This document shows, piece after piece, positions 36,798 through 46,323 of a stretch of DNA of 64,000 nt. The stretch is from Maribacter huludaoensis (GTDB lineage Bacteria > Bacteroidota > Bacteroidia > Flavobacteriales > Flavobacteriaceae): assembly GCF_029350945.1 (NCBI RefSeq), contig NZ_JARKMS010000008.1, positions 13,524-77,523 on the forward strand, written 5' to 3'. The position numbers and the translations under genes are program-made. Every line of letters starts with the position of its first letter. The first letter of the stretch is position 1. Under the pieces are notes generated by a model. That model was not told the DNA's origin. It saw only the letters and a program-made list of their open reading frames with translations, and did no database searches.

Positions 36798-38291
36798 ATG
36801 AAAAAATTTCTAACACTTACATTCCTTTTATCACTTTTCGCCACCCATTCCCAAGACTCCATCTTAATAAAATCTAAAGTAGCGAATGCTATTGGCGAAT
36901 TAAGGGAATTTGTAGCTATACCTAATGATGCATTGAATGCAGACGACATAGATTCTAACCTTTTTTGGCTGAGAAAAAAATTCACTGAACGCGGATTTAA
37001 TAGTACCATTTTAGAAACCAAAGGCCTACCCTTATTTTTTGCCGCTCTACCCATGGACGACAACAAGCCAACTATTTTGTTCTATATGCATTTAGATGGG
37101 CAATCTGTAGACGCTAAAAAATGGGACCAACCTGATCCTTACAAAGTGGTGCTAAAATCTAAATCTGATAACGGTTGGAAGACCGAATCCTTTTCAGAAT
37201 TAGATGATGACATCAACTATGATTGGCGACTTTTTGGAAGATCTACATCAGATGACAAAGGACCTATTGTTATGTTTTTAAATGCTATTGACGCACTTAA
37301 AAAAGATGGTATTGACATACCTTATAATGTAAAGGTGATTCTAGATAGCGAAGAAGAAAAAAGCAGCGCTCCGTTACCGCAAGCGGTACGCACCTATAAA
37401 GATTTATTGAAAGCTGATTTTTTGGTAATAAACGATGGGCCGGTTCACGTTTCCGGGAAACCAACAATAGTTTATGGCTGCAGAGGAATTACAACATTAT
37501 CAATTACATCTCACGGACCTATAAAACCTCAGCATAGTGGTCATTACGGAAATTACGCTCCAAACCCAGGTTTTCAATTAGCACAACTTCTAGCAACTAT
37601 GAAAGATGCAGATGGCAAAGTTCTTATTAAAGGTTACTATGACGGAATCACCTTAGATGATGCAACATTAGAAATTCTAAAGAGTGTACCTGATAATATT
37701 GAAGAAATAAATAAGAACCTAGCAATAGCAAATCCTGAAAAGGTAGGTAGTTTTTACCAAGAATCTCTTCAATACCCTTCCCTAAACATTAGAGGCCTAG
37801 GTTCTGGATGGATCGGCGATCAGGCAAGAACTATACTTCCTGCTACCGCTACAGCAGAATTAGATTTAAGACTTGTTCCAGAAACTGATGGTAACAGACT
37901 TAAAAAATTGGTAAAAGAACACATCAAAAATCAAGGCTATCATATATTGGACACGGAACCCACTATGGATGATCGTTTGAAATATGATAAAATAGTAACG
38001 ATTAAAGAAGGCACGGTTACAGATGCGTTTCGTACGAATCTAAATAATCCGTTTGGGAACAATATTGTAAAAACAATGGAAAACAAATTTGGAGAAAAGC
38101 CCGTTCAAATCCGTATAATGGGCGGTACGGTTCCTATTTCACCATTTATCAATGAACTGAAAATTCCTGCATTCATAATTCCTATGGTAAACCCAGATAA
38201 CAATCAACATAGCCCCAATGAGAATTTAAAAATAAGGCAGATTGCCTATGGTATAGAAACCTTTTATGCACTTCTAAGTTCCAAATTGTAA
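36798..38291 (+). CDS. Secreted M20 family metallopeptidase (dipeptidase-like)
   Basis: This 497-aa protein starts with a signal peptide (KKFLTLTFLLSLFATHSQ). The M20 metal ligands appear as MHLDGQS (His), GRSTSDDKGP (bridging Asp), DSEEEKSS (Glu pair) and, near the C-terminus, NNQHSPNENL (His). The lid/dimerisation domain lies between (GRGITTLSITSHGPIKPQHSGHYG). It probably cleaves dipeptides in the periplasm. It stands alone between the trp terminator and an unrelated gene. Confidence 0.9.
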   Translation: MKKFLTLTFLLSLFATHSQDSILIKSKVANAIGELREFVAIPNDALNADDIDSNLFWLRKKFTERGFNSTILETKGLPLFFAALPMDDNKPTILFYMHLDGQSVDAKKWDQPDPYKVVLKSKSDNGWKTESFSELDDDINYDWRLFGRSTSDDKGPIVMFLNAIDALKKDGIDIPYNVKVILDSEEEKSSAPLPQAVRTYKDLLKADFLVINDGPVHVSGKPTIVYGCRGITTLSITSHGPIKPQHSGHYGNYAPNPGFQLAQLLATMKDADGKVLIKGYYDGITLDDATLEILKSVPDNIEEINKNLAIANPEKVGSFYQESLQYPSLNIRGLGSGWIGDQARTILPATATAELDLRLVPETDGNRLKKLVKEHIKNQGYHILDTEPTMDDRLKYDKIVTIKEGTVTDAFRTNLNNPFGNNIVKTMENKFGEKPVQIRIMGGTVPISPFINELKIPAFIIPMVNPDNNQHSPNENLKIRQIAYGIETFYALLSSKL

Positions 38292-38394
38292 TATGCCGGC
38301 ATATTGGAAATTACTAATAGTCCTTCATATAAATTTCAATTCAAATGTCTTAAACCTGCAAAATTATCGGCATAATAATTGAACTAAGTTCATT

Positions 38395-38832
38395 ATGATA
38401 TTTAAACTGAACATATTTCTTTTTTCGATCTTTAGCTTGTTTACCGCATTTACTTTAGACGTTTCTAAGTCAACAGAAGAATTTAAAAACTCATTAAAGC
38501 GATTTCCGACTATGGTAGAATCGCTACAACATGGAGAACAGTTTACTATTCAAATTACCTCTATAGGCTGTTTTCATGGCGAACGCCAAATTATAACCGT
38601 ATTGAACAAGGACGATGTATTAATTGCCCATTTTAAGGATAAGAGAAAAGTTTTATCTCCTTCGGATATTGATAAGTTCATAAGTTTTGAACTTCAATTA
38701 AGAAACATAGAATTTGGAGGTTGCACAACCATAGACACCTATGTTCTAAGCAACGACTTTGAATCTTTAAAATTTAGCGATAGCACGTGCAGTTGGTCTG
38801 GCTATAAAAGACTTCTAGCGCTATTCAAATAA
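38395..38832 (+). CDS. Hypothetical secreted protein
   Basis: I do not recognise this 145-aa protein. It has a hydrophobic N-terminus (FKLNIFLFSIFSLFTAFTL) that looks like a signal peptide. The mature part has three cysteines in SIGCFHGERQ, FGGCTTIDT and DSTCSWSGY, with alternating strands, suggesting a small beta-rich periplasmic protein. It has no obvious operon partner: the M20 gene ends 103 bp upstream and a 343-bp gap follows. Confidence 0.6.
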   Translation: MIFKLNIFLFSIFSLFTAFTLDVSKSTEEFKNSLKRFPTMVESLQHGEQFTIQITSIGCFHGERQIITVLNKDDVLIAHFKDKRKVLSPSDIDKFISFELQLRNIEFGGCTTIDTYVLSNDFESLKFSDSTCSWSGYKRLLALFK

Positions 38833-39175
38833 AAAAAGTGCCAAATTAAAAAAATCAAATTTTCAAATCACTGGCTTCAATTAAACTTGCGTCAAATGTG
38901 TGGTAACAATACATATTATTGAATAATCTTTAAGAAATGTAAGCAAAACATCGCTCTAAAAATTTAAATACGGGCTACCGAACCGAGAAACTATTTATTA
39001 AATTACCGACCAAGCACTTGACAATCAATACACTAATCCTACAATAAGTTTAAACCGCAATTCATATAATTATCACAAAAACATCACGGAAGTTATCACA
39101 ACTTGTTGATATTCTTGTGACTACCCTGTTACATCAATTTCATTCATTTGTCTGTAACCAAAAAAAACAGGACAT
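38833..39175. other. Intergenic region upstream of the repeat lipoprotein
   Basis: This is 343 bp without a credible ORF. Direct copies of TCACAA at 39073-39078 and 39096-39101 and an inverted TTGTGA at 39115-39120 could be a regulator site in front of the lipoprotein gene. TTCATTTG at 39143-39150 is an imperfect -7 element. Confidence 0.4.
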
Positions 39176-41260
39176 ATGAAACATTTTAACTTTTTATCGA
39201 TTTTAACACTCTTGCTAATTATGGCAAGTTGCTCAGATGACGACAATGCCGTTGCAGATATCATTGTTCCTGCATCTGGCGATATTGCCGGTGGACCGTT
39301 CACTATTTGTGTTGATGGAATACCGGATATGGTAAGTGGCATTACCTTGAACAGTGATACCTCTGCAGGCAGCTTAAGCAGTTGGGTCATAACAGATGAT
39401 CAAAATAATATTTTAGGACTTCCTCCTACTTTAGATGCCGTATATGGTGTTGACTTCGACGCTGCAGGGGCAGGAACTTGCCTTATTTGGTATCTACGCT
39501 ATGAAGAAGGACTTGTAGGTTTAGAAATGGGCCTGAACACTAACAACCTTGAAGGCTCTTTTGATTTATCTAACTCAATTGAGGTACAACGAAATGAAAC
39601 CGCTGCCGGTGTTCTTTCTGGCGGACCATATGAATTTACCGTTGACGGAAATGCAGATTTTGTTACAGATATTTCTTTGAACAGCGAAAACGCAATAGGT
39701 ACTAATAGCACTTTTGTCATTACCGACGATGAACTGAATATTCTTGGGTTACCGCCTACCATAGATGCTGTTAAAGAAGTTGATTTTGATATGGCCGGAA
39801 GCGGAGTATGCCTGATCTGGTATCTTCGTTTTGAAGATGGTCTAATTGGCGCAGAAGCCGGTATGAACGCAGGTGAACTTGAAGGTTGTTTTAGCCTATC
39901 CAACTCCATTCAGGTAACAAGGTTAGATGCCGCTAATGCGGGTACAATTTCCGGAGGACCGTTTAACTTTTGTGTTGATGGCGAAGTAGATAATGTATAT
40001 GGTATTACCTTAGACAGTTCTAATGCAAAGGGAAGCAATAGCAGCTGGGTCATTACAGATGACCAAGGAAAAATCTTAGGATTGCCTCCAACATTAGATG
40101 CTGTTGAAGGAGTAGATTTTGATGACGCAGGTGCAGGCACTTGTCTAATTTGGTATTTACGCTATGAAGGTGAATTAACAGGACTAGCCATTGACATGAA
40201 CGCCAATGATCTTCAGGGAAATTTCAACTTATCCAATTCTATAGAAGTAATACGCAGTAGAACAGAAGCTGGGCAGTTGACCGGTGGTCCATACAAATTT
40301 TATGTTGATGGCGAAGCAGATTATGTTACAGACATAATGCTAGATGCATCTGATGCTTCCGGCACCAATAGCACATGGGTCATTACGGATGAGGATTTAA
40401 ATATTTTGGGACTTCCACCAACATTAGATGCCGTAAGAGGTGTTAACTTTGATGCTGCAGGTGCGGGTACATGCCTAATATGGTATTTGAGATATGAAGA
40501 CGGATTGGAAGGTGCAACAATGGGGAGCAATGCAGCAGATTTATCCGGTTGTTTTGATCTATCCAACCCAATAGAAGTTCAAAGGATACAAGGTGTAAAT
40601 GCCGGTACGCTAGAAGGTGGTCCGTTCAGTTTTTGTGTTGACGGCGAAGTTGACAATGTTTACGGTATTTCTTTGGACAACTCTACCGCTACAGGTTCAC
40701 AAAGTACATGGATCATTACCGATGATCAAGGAAAAATATTAGGTTTACCTCCTACACTAGAAGCTGTTGAAGGAGTTAATTTTGACGGAGCGGGTGCCGG
40801 AACTTGCCTTATATGGTACGCACGTTATGAAGGTGAAATCAGCGGATTACAAGTTGATATGAATGCAAATAACGTTTCCGGAAACTTTGCCTTATCAAAT
40901 CCGTTAACGGTGGTAAGAACGGAAACGCACGCAGGAACGCTAACCGGTGGTCCTTTTGAATTTATAGTTGATGAAACTTCTGATTACGTAACCGGTATTT
41001 CCGTTAACAACGAAAATGCTTCGGGTGCCAATAGTTCTTTTATAATCACTGACGAAACAGGTAGAATACTAGGCTTACCTCCTACTATTGAAGATCTTAA
41101 CTCAGTAGACTTTAATGCAGCTGGCGAAGGAACTTGTTTTATCTATTATATAAGATATGAAGACGGACTGACCGGTATGGAACCCGGTTGGACATTTGAT
41201 GAATTCAATGGTTGCTTTGATATTTCCAATTCAATAGAAGTAGTTCGAAAGGTTCATTAA
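39176..41260 (+). CDS. Lipoprotein of six tandem ~108-residue repeats
   Basis: This 694-aa protein has a lipoprotein signal (LLLIMASCSDDD, Cys at about residue 19), so it should be membrane-anchored. The rest is six repeats starting at GDIAGGPF and at (A)GxLxGGP; each has VITDDxxxILGLPPTxxAV, VxFDxAGxGTCLIWYxRYE and xLSNxIxVxR. Odd repeats (1, 3, 5) carry FCVDG/ICVDG and lack Cys near the end (GSF/GNF). Even repeats (2, 4, 6) lack the first Cys and end GCFxLSN or GCFDISN. All have the central Cys. So the unit is a doublet repeated three times. The domain resembles beta-sandwich modules found in Flavobacteriia surface proteins; the ligand is unknown. Confidence 0.85.
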   Translation: MKHFNFLSILTLLLIMASCSDDDNAVADIIVPASGDIAGGPFTICVDGIPDMVSGITLNSDTSAGSLSSWVITDDQNNILGLPPTLDAVYGVDFDAAGAGTCLIWYLRYEEGLVGLEMGLNTNNLEGSFDLSNSIEVQRNETAAGVLSGGPYEFTVDGNADFVTDISLNSENAIGTNSTFVITDDELNILGLPPTIDAVKEVDFDMAGSGVCLIWYLRFEDGLIGAEAGMNAGELEGCFSLSNSIQVTRLDAANAGTISGGPFNFCVDGEVDNVYGITLDSSNAKGSNSSWVITDDQGKILGLPPTLDAVEGVDFDDAGAGTCLIWYLRYEGELTGLAIDMNANDLQGNFNLSNSIEVIRSRTEAGQLTGGPYKFYVDGEADYVTDIMLDASDASGTNSTWVITDEDLNILGLPPTLDAVRGVNFDAAGAGTCLIWYLRYEDGLEGATMGSNAADLSGCFDLSNPIEVQRIQGVNAGTLEGGPFSFCVDGEVDNVYGISLDNSTATGSQSTWIITDDQGKILGLPPTLEAVEGVNFDGAGAGTCLIWYARYEGEISGLQVDMNANNVSGNFALSNPLTVVRTETHAGTLTGGPFEFIVDETSDYVTGISVNNENASGANSSFIITDETGRILGLPPTIEDLNSVDFNAAGEGTCFIYYIRYEDGLTGMEPGWTFDEFNGCFDISNSIEVVRKVH

Positions 41261-41280
41261 TCTTAATAGCTTTAAATAAA

Positions 41281-41314
41281 AAAGGCTCTGCAGTTTTATT
41301 GCAGAGCCTTTTTA
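41281..41314. terminator. Bidirectional terminator between lipoprotein gene and ppc
   Basis: AAAGGCTCTGCA-gttttat-TGCAGAGCCTTTTT, a perfect stem with an A-run before and a T-run after, serving the convergent genes. Confidence 0.93.
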
Positions 41315-41331
41315 CTTTCTATTATTGACTA

Positions 41332-43878
41332 TTATGCCGAATTTCTACTGGCATTGATATTACCATAAAGAGATCTTGTTACAATCTTCTCATACAATTC
41401 TTTATACTGGGTACCCTCGCCAATTCTTTGAAGAGCATATTGTTGAATTACCAATAGTGGCAATACAATATTCTCACGAATTTTGATAGACTCTCTAGAA
41501 ATTGCTTCTTTCTTCATCAATATTTCCATACCTGAAAGTTTTAAAAGCATTGCTTTTGATAATTCATATTCAGCATGGAGAATTTCCCAAAACGCACCAT
41601 ATTCTTTATTCTCTTTCATATAACTGGTCAATTCAAAATAGCATTTGGTAAGACTCATCATACTATTCATCATCAATGCCTGAAAGAACGGTACATCCTT
41701 ATATAATCTTTTAGCCTCTTCCAATCTACCATCATCTTCCAATGTCTTTAACGCGGTGCCAATACCGTAGTATCCTGGTACATTCTGCTTTAGCTGACTC
41801 CAAGAACCAACAAAGGAAATAGCTCTTAAATCTGAAAGTTCCAGTTTTGCCTTATTTCCCCTTTTACCTGGCCTACTCCCAATATTTGCTTTGGTATAGT
41901 ATTTTAAGGTGCTCATGTTCTCTAAGTATGGCATGAACTTATTATGGTGTTTTAGGTCATCATACTTTTTAAAACTTAATTCTGACAGCTCTTCAATCAA
42001 CTCTCTATCAGCATCAGATATAACAATTTCTTTTCCTAAGATAGTATTTGACAGTCCTGCGGTCAATAGTTGCTCACTATTATAGATAAACTGTTCTTTT
42101 GTACCGTATGTACTGGTTATGGTCTGACCTTGAATGGTCAATTGAATTTCGTTGTTGGCAACCTTATTGGTCTGTGCCGCATAAAAACGATGTGTTTTAC
42201 CACCACCCCTTGCCGGTGGTCCTCCTCTACCATCAAAGAAAATGGCCGCTATATCATTTTCATCACAAACCTGTGACAACTCTTCCTTCGTTTTTAAAAT
42301 AGACCAGTTTGCCTTTAAGTAACCACCATCTTTGGTACCATCAGAAAAACCGAGCATGATAGTCTGCTTGTTATTTCTATTTTCTAAATGTGCTTTATAC
42401 TCCGGTAAACCGAATAAAAATCTCATAGTATCTTGAGCAGTATCCATGCCGTTCATAGTTTCGAACAACGGTACAATATCAAAAGTAATTTTCTTATCTG
42501 CCCAACCGCACCATCTAAACAATGCGTAAACAAAAAGAATAGAGAACTTATCTTCAGAGTTACTAATAATATATCTATTACAACCTTCTTCGCCGTTCTT
42601 ATCCTGTATAGTCTGTAACTGAAGTATGTTCTTGATCGTATCTTTTACAATATCCTCCTCATAATCATCTGGCACTAACTGCAATTTCTCGTGCAGTAAA
42701 ATATCGATCAATTTCTCTTCAGATAATTCACTAAGCTCCTCCTTGATTAAACCGTTCTTTTTCAAGACCTCTATCATGACCTTAGTATGCATACTATGGT
42801 CTTGACGAATATCTATAGTTGCAAAATGTACTTTAAAGATTTTTACTTTATCAATAAATTTCTCTAGATCTTTTAAGTAAAGGCTTTGATATTTATCAAT
42901 TAAAATTAATCTGATTTCTTCTAAAGGCACAATTAAATCTTCATAGCCTATATCCTTGGAACTATCGAACATTGCCGTATACAGATTGGACCTTAATTTT
43001 TCTATAGGTCCTTGTACATCTTTAAAAGTCAATTTATGCACCAACCCTTTTAAATCATTGTAATAGCACTTCATTAAGGTTAAACGAAGCTCGTTCATGA
43101 CGTCTCTTGTAATATCCGCAGTTACAAACGGGTTACCGTCACGGTCACCACCGGGCCAGAAACCTAATTTTACAATATCATGATTTTCAAATTGTTTAGA
43201 ACCGGTACTGCCTTTTATATATGCGTACATATCACCAATAGCATCATAGTATACATGCCTTAGTGTGTAAATAATATTTTTTGCCTCATCTAAAGGGGTA
43301 GGTTTCTTGGCATTGATCAATGAAGTTAACCCTAATTGTTGCAAGCCTACATCGATCTCATCGATTTTATCTTCTAAAATTAATGTTCTTAGGTTTGTAA
43401 TAATATCTAAAACTGCAGGCGTATAAAATTGAGTTGGGTGCGCCGTAAGAACAATACGAGCGCTAAATGTGCTTAATTTGTCCCATATGGTGTCCCAGGA
43501 TTTATTTTTTTCAACTAATTGAAAATAATCTTTTAAGGACAAGGAACTAGAGTGTTTATGCAGTTTTGGGAAAGCGGCATCTTCTACACTATCATAAAGA
43601 ACTACTTGGCGCTCTACATACTGTATGATGCGAAACATAAAATCTATCTGCTCTTTTTCAGATTTTATGGCTACAAAATTTTCGAAAAAATTCTCTAGTA
43701 TTTCTTTTGGGTTAAGACCATTGCTCAATCCCTTTTCAGATTGATTGAGCAATAGTGGGATTAACATACCCACATTCTCAATATTCTCATAAGGTAGGTT
43801 TAAGAATAGACTATTATAGACATTGAATTTATTTTGGACAGACTTCTTAAATTCTGCCAACCTTTCTTGTTGTTGCAT
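41332..43878 (-). CDS. ppc: Phosphoenolpyruvate carboxylase
   Basis: This 848-aa enzyme makes oxaloacetate from PEP and bicarbonate to refill the citric acid cycle. Active-site motifs: VLTAHPTQF with the catalytic His, GGDRDGNPF, IDIRQDH, GFSDGTKDGGYLKANW and the mobile loop FFDGRGGPPARGGGKTHR. The C-terminus is SRNSA rather than the RNTG of many enzymes, but the Arg-Asn pair implicated in aspartate inhibition remains. It is monocistronic with a terminator and a hairpin in its leader. Confidence 0.96.
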   Translation of the reverse strand: MQQQERLAEFKKSVQNKFNVYNSLFLNLPYENIENVGMLIPLLLNQSEKGLSNGLNPKEILENFFENFVAIKSEKEQIDFMFRIIQYVERQVVLYDSVEDAAFPKLHKHSSSLSLKDYFQLVEKNKSWDTIWDKLSTFSARIVLTAHPTQFYTPAVLDIITNLRTLILEDKIDEIDVGLQQLGLTSLINAKKPTPLDEAKNIIYTLRHVYYDAIGDMYAYIKGSTGSKQFENHDIVKLGFWPGGDRDGNPFVTADITRDVMNELRLTLMKCYYNDLKGLVHKLTFKDVQGPIEKLRSNLYTAMFDSSKDIGYEDLIVPLEEIRLILIDKYQSLYLKDLEKFIDKVKIFKVHFATIDIRQDHSMHTKVMIEVLKKNGLIKEELSELSEEKLIDILLHEKLQLVPDDYEEDIVKDTIKNILQLQTIQDKNGEEGCNRYIISNSEDKFSILFVYALFRWCGWADKKITFDIVPLFETMNGMDTAQDTMRFLFGLPEYKAHLENRNNKQTIMLGFSDGTKDGGYLKANWSILKTKEELSQVCDENDIAAIFFDGRGGPPARGGGKTHRFYAAQTNKVANNEIQLTIQGQTITSTYGTKEQFIYNSEQLLTAGLSNTILGKEIVISDADRELIEELSELSFKKYDDLKHHNKFMPYLENMSTLKYYTKANIGSRPGKRGNKAKLELSDLRAISFVGSWSQLKQNVPGYYGIGTALKTLEDDGRLEEAKRLYKDVPFFQALMMNSMMSLTKCYFELTSYMKENKEYGAFWEILHAEYELSKAMLLKLSGMEILMKKEAISRESIKIRENIVLPLLVIQQYALQRIGEGTQYKELYEKIVTRSLYGNINASRNSA

Positions 43879-44109
43879 ATATCAAAAAACTTTACGCCGT
43901 ACCATTACGGCAAACTTTCTAAAATTCGAACATAAATATCGCTATTCCTAGATAATTTAAAGCATCCTTTTCGTGAAATATCATATTCGTAGAAGTATAC
44001 CACAAAATTGTCTGTATTGACAACAAATAATTCAAAATACGTTACAAGCTATCTATCTTTACAGTGTAAATAAGTAATAAAATTTTTCATTTTCATATAG
44101 TGTTCTCGT
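43879..44109 (-). other. Region upstream of ppc with a leader hairpin
   Basis: GCCGTA-CCAT-TACGGC (43893-43908) forms a stem just before the ppc start; in the ppc direction it is followed by GTAAAG and six T residues. It could be a leader attenuator or an mRNA stabiliser. The remainder is AT-rich without features I can name. Confidence 0.4.
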
Positions 44110-44143
44110 AAAAGAGTCTTGTCTTAAAAGCAAGACTCTTTTT
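44110..44143. terminator. Terminator downstream of the UDG-like gene
   Basis: AAAGAGTCTTG-tcttaaaag-CAAGACTCTTT, an 11-bp stem with A and T runs, 33 bp after the minus-strand gene. Confidence 0.85.
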
Positions 44144-44175
44144 AGTTTGTAGAAATTTTAAAAACATTTTTACAT

Positions 44176-44844
44176 CTAAAAGTGAACTTGGTATTGAAGA
44201 ACCCTAAAATCCAAGGTATTGAACCTAGGGTTTTCCCTTTTCATTCTCTTATAACTTTCAAGACTACCCACAGCCCTATTGGCGGCACCAGAAGGAGCTA
44301 TCAAAGAAACTGTCTTAATGATAGTTTTGGTAATGGGATGCACAAACTTATGAATTCGTGGCACGTCATTGGAAATAATATGCAGTGCAACATTATTTTC
44401 GCGCAAATGTTTTCTGAACAAAAACTCAGGACCATTTTTACTGTTCCCTCCTGTAAACAATAAGGTTGTTACCTTAGGATACTTTTCTAGATAGCCCAAT
44501 ACATTTCGTAATTTAACATTCTGCATACCAATATCCGAGGCATCTATTTTTTCTCTTTCGGCAGAAGCTACAATATCACAAACACCAATTTTTCTTGCTT
44601 TTAAAAATGATTTACGTTGCTCTATGGCCTCATAGGTTGTTTCATATTTAAGATGTAAATTGAATATTCTGTCTAAAATGGGCCAAAGCTGACCATCACG
44701 GCTTCCGTAACAAAAATTTACATCGCCCTCTTTTAAATCTCCAGTGGTAAAACGTGGGGGCGGCAACGTACCTACAATTAATTTTTCAGTAGATTCATTA
44801 ATAAACGGCTCATACGGATGCGTGTGTTGAAATTTCTTTTGCAT
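44176..44844 (-). CDS. Uracil-DNA glycosylase superfamily-like protein
   Basis: This 222-aa protein has features of the UDG superfamily: LIVGTLPPPRF near residue 22 in the place of the water-activating motif, NFCYGSRDGQLWPILDRIF (compare the YYxxPxNxFWPLL of mismatch glycosylases), VCDIVASAEREKIDASDIG, and a late SLIAPSGAANRAVG. The last lies in the position of the DNA-intercalating HPSP-type motif. A catalytic assignment is not safe, as residues differ from the known classes. It is a single gene with its own terminator. Confidence 0.65.
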   Translation of the reverse strand: MQKKFQHTHPYEPFINESTEKLIVGTLPPPRFTTGDLKEGDVNFCYGSRDGQLWPILDRIFNLHLKYETTYEAIEQRKSFLKARKIGVCDIVASAEREKIDASDIGMQNVKLRNVLGYLEKYPKVTTLLFTGGNSKNGPEFLFRKHLRENNVALHIISNDVPRIHKFVHPITKTIIKTVSLIAPSGAANRAVGSLESYKRMKRENPRFNTLDFRVLQYQVHF

Positions 44845-44927
44845 TAGTGTTTTATTCTCTTGAGCTTATTTTACAGCCAAATCTTCTCTAATTTACCAAC
44901 TTAAACAGAAATCAAAGAAAACGAGAT

Positions 44928-45056
44928 ATGGGAAAAGGAGATAAGAAATCTAGAAAAGGAAAAATATCCAATAACTCTTACGGGACTAGAAGACCCCGTA
45001 AAATTAAAAAGAGACCTACGGTAGAAGAAAAAATAAAAATCAATAAAAAGAAATAA
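44928..45056 (+). CDS. 30S ribosomal protein THX (bTHX)
   Basis: This tiny 42-aa, very basic protein begins MGKGDKKSRKGKISNNSYG and continues TRRPRKIKKR, the hallmark of bTHX, which sits in the head of the 30S subunit. The TVEEKIKINKKK tail extends the usual ~30-residue form. It ends 2 bp before the convergent lipoprotein gene and starts 83 bp from the divergent UDG-like gene. Its size makes it easy to miss. Confidence 0.85.
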   Translation: MGKGDKKSRKGKISNNSYGTRRPRKIKKRPTVEEKIKINKKK

Positions 45057-45058
45057 AC

Positions 45059-45424
45059 TTAATTATCAATTTTGAAGGTCAAGTTTACTTGGTTCTCTTC
45101 ATCTAAAGAAATCTCATACGTATAAAAACCAATTGGCAAAGTATCCATAGACATTTCTACAGGTACATAATTTAAGCTAGTAGAATCTGTAAGTATTGAT
45201 AATGCAGTATACGCATAAGCCCTTTCAAACTCCATGTATTCTGAAAATTCACCTGCCTCAATATTCTCATAAACGGTATCATTTTCTACAATGCGTACTT
45301 CGCTAAAAAAAACTTCCGTACTGTTTTGAACGCGAATATTGACCAAGTTAACTTCATCATCCCTATCTGTACAAGAGAATAGAACACCAAGACATATAAC
45401 AGCAAACAAAACAACCCTTTTCAT
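45059..45424 (-). CDS. Small lipoprotein of unknown function
   Basis: I place the start at ATG 45424 so that a signal (KRVVLFAVICLGVLFSC) with lipobox LFSC begins the protein; the frame also has an ATG at 45460 that adds 12 non-signal residues. The mature part (about 104 aa) is acidic and beta-rich (VNIRVQNSTEVFFSEVRIVENDTVYENIEAGEFSEY). I know no function. It lies 46 bp after yaaA on the same strand. Confidence 0.75.
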   Translation of the reverse strand: MKRVVLFAVICLGVLFSCTDRDDEVNLVNIRVQNSTEVFFSEVRIVENDTVYENIEAGEFSEYMEFERAYAYTALSILTDSTSLNYVPVEMSMDTLPIGFYTYEISLDEENQVNLTFKIDN

Positions 45425-45470
45425 AGACGTATTTTTATATACTAAAGAACGAAAAAGCAATGATTATATT

Positions 45471-46232
45471 TTATCTAATAAAGACAGGTTCATTTTCTTT
45501 TAAAGTATGTTCTTTACTAAATTGGTAATCATCTAAATTGAACCCTTTTATATCTTCTAAAGTTCTGGCATCAGCATCTATGATATATCTTACCATTGCT
45601 CCCCTAGCTTTTTTAGCAAAGAAGCTTATAATCTTCAATTTATCGTTCTTCCAATCTTTGAATACGGGAGTAATTATTTCTGCCTTTATTTTTTTAGGTT
45701 TCAAGGCACTGTAATATTCATTACTAGCTAGGTTCACTAAAAGCTCGCCATCTGCCATCTCATTGTTTAAATGATCGGTAAGTCTCTCTCCCCAATATTC
45801 GTACAAGTTTTTCTTTCTTCCTATTTTTAAGGAAGTACCCATTTCTAAACGGTAAGGTTGCATTAAATCTAACGGTTTTAAGATACCGTACTGCCCAGAC
45901 AAAATTCTTAGAGTCTTTTGTAGTTTCTCTATTTTTTCTTCTGTCAACGTATATGCATCCAAACCTTGATAAACATCTCCGCTAAAAGCATAAACCGCTG
46001 GTCTTGCATTTTGTGGTGTAAAGGGTACGGTAAAATCTTGATTACGTTGCCAATTCAATTCTGCCAAATTATCTGAAATGGACATCAGCTCAGCAAGTGC
46101 TTTTGGTTTCTTTTTCTTAAGAACTTTGTTCAGCTTTTCGGCATCATCAATAAATTCTGGAGAAGTATATTTGGTTGTTGGCAACTCACTTTCATAATTT
46201 AATGACTTGGCCGGAGAAATAACAATTTTCAT
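45471..46232 (-). CDS. yaaA: Peroxide stress protein YaaA
   Basis: This 253-aa member of the YaaA/DUF328 family limits intracellular iron under hydrogen peroxide stress and has a DNA-binding fold. Conserved pieces: [15 protein letters not shown] at the start, [55 protein letters not shown] and [20 protein letters not shown]. It lies downstream of the pseudouridine synthase gene after 91 bp. The role is from family knowledge. Confidence 0.95.
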   Translation of the reverse strand: MKIVISPAKSLNYESELPTTKYTSPEFIDDAEKLNKVLKKKKPKALAELMSISDNLAELNWQRNQDFTVPFTPQNARPAVYAFSGDVYQGLDAYTLTEEKIEKLQKTLRILSGQYGILKPLDLMQPYRLEMGTSLKIGRKKNLYEYWGERLTDHLNNEMADGELLVNLASNEYYSALKPKKIKAEIITPVFKDWKNDKLKIISFFAKKARGAMVRYIIDADARTLEDIKGFNLDDYQFSKEHTLKENEPVFIR

Positions 46233-46323
46233 AGTACAATTTTAATATTCCCAAAAATAAACAGGATAATCTGTAAGACCTACAAAAGATAAAAAAGAGT
46301 TTAAATAGTGGTATTGGCCAAAC

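Noticed and set aside
44182..44463. Plus-strand ORF of 93 codons opposite the UDG-like gene
   Set aside because: Shadow frame with no family resemblance; the minus-strand frame shows coherent motifs.
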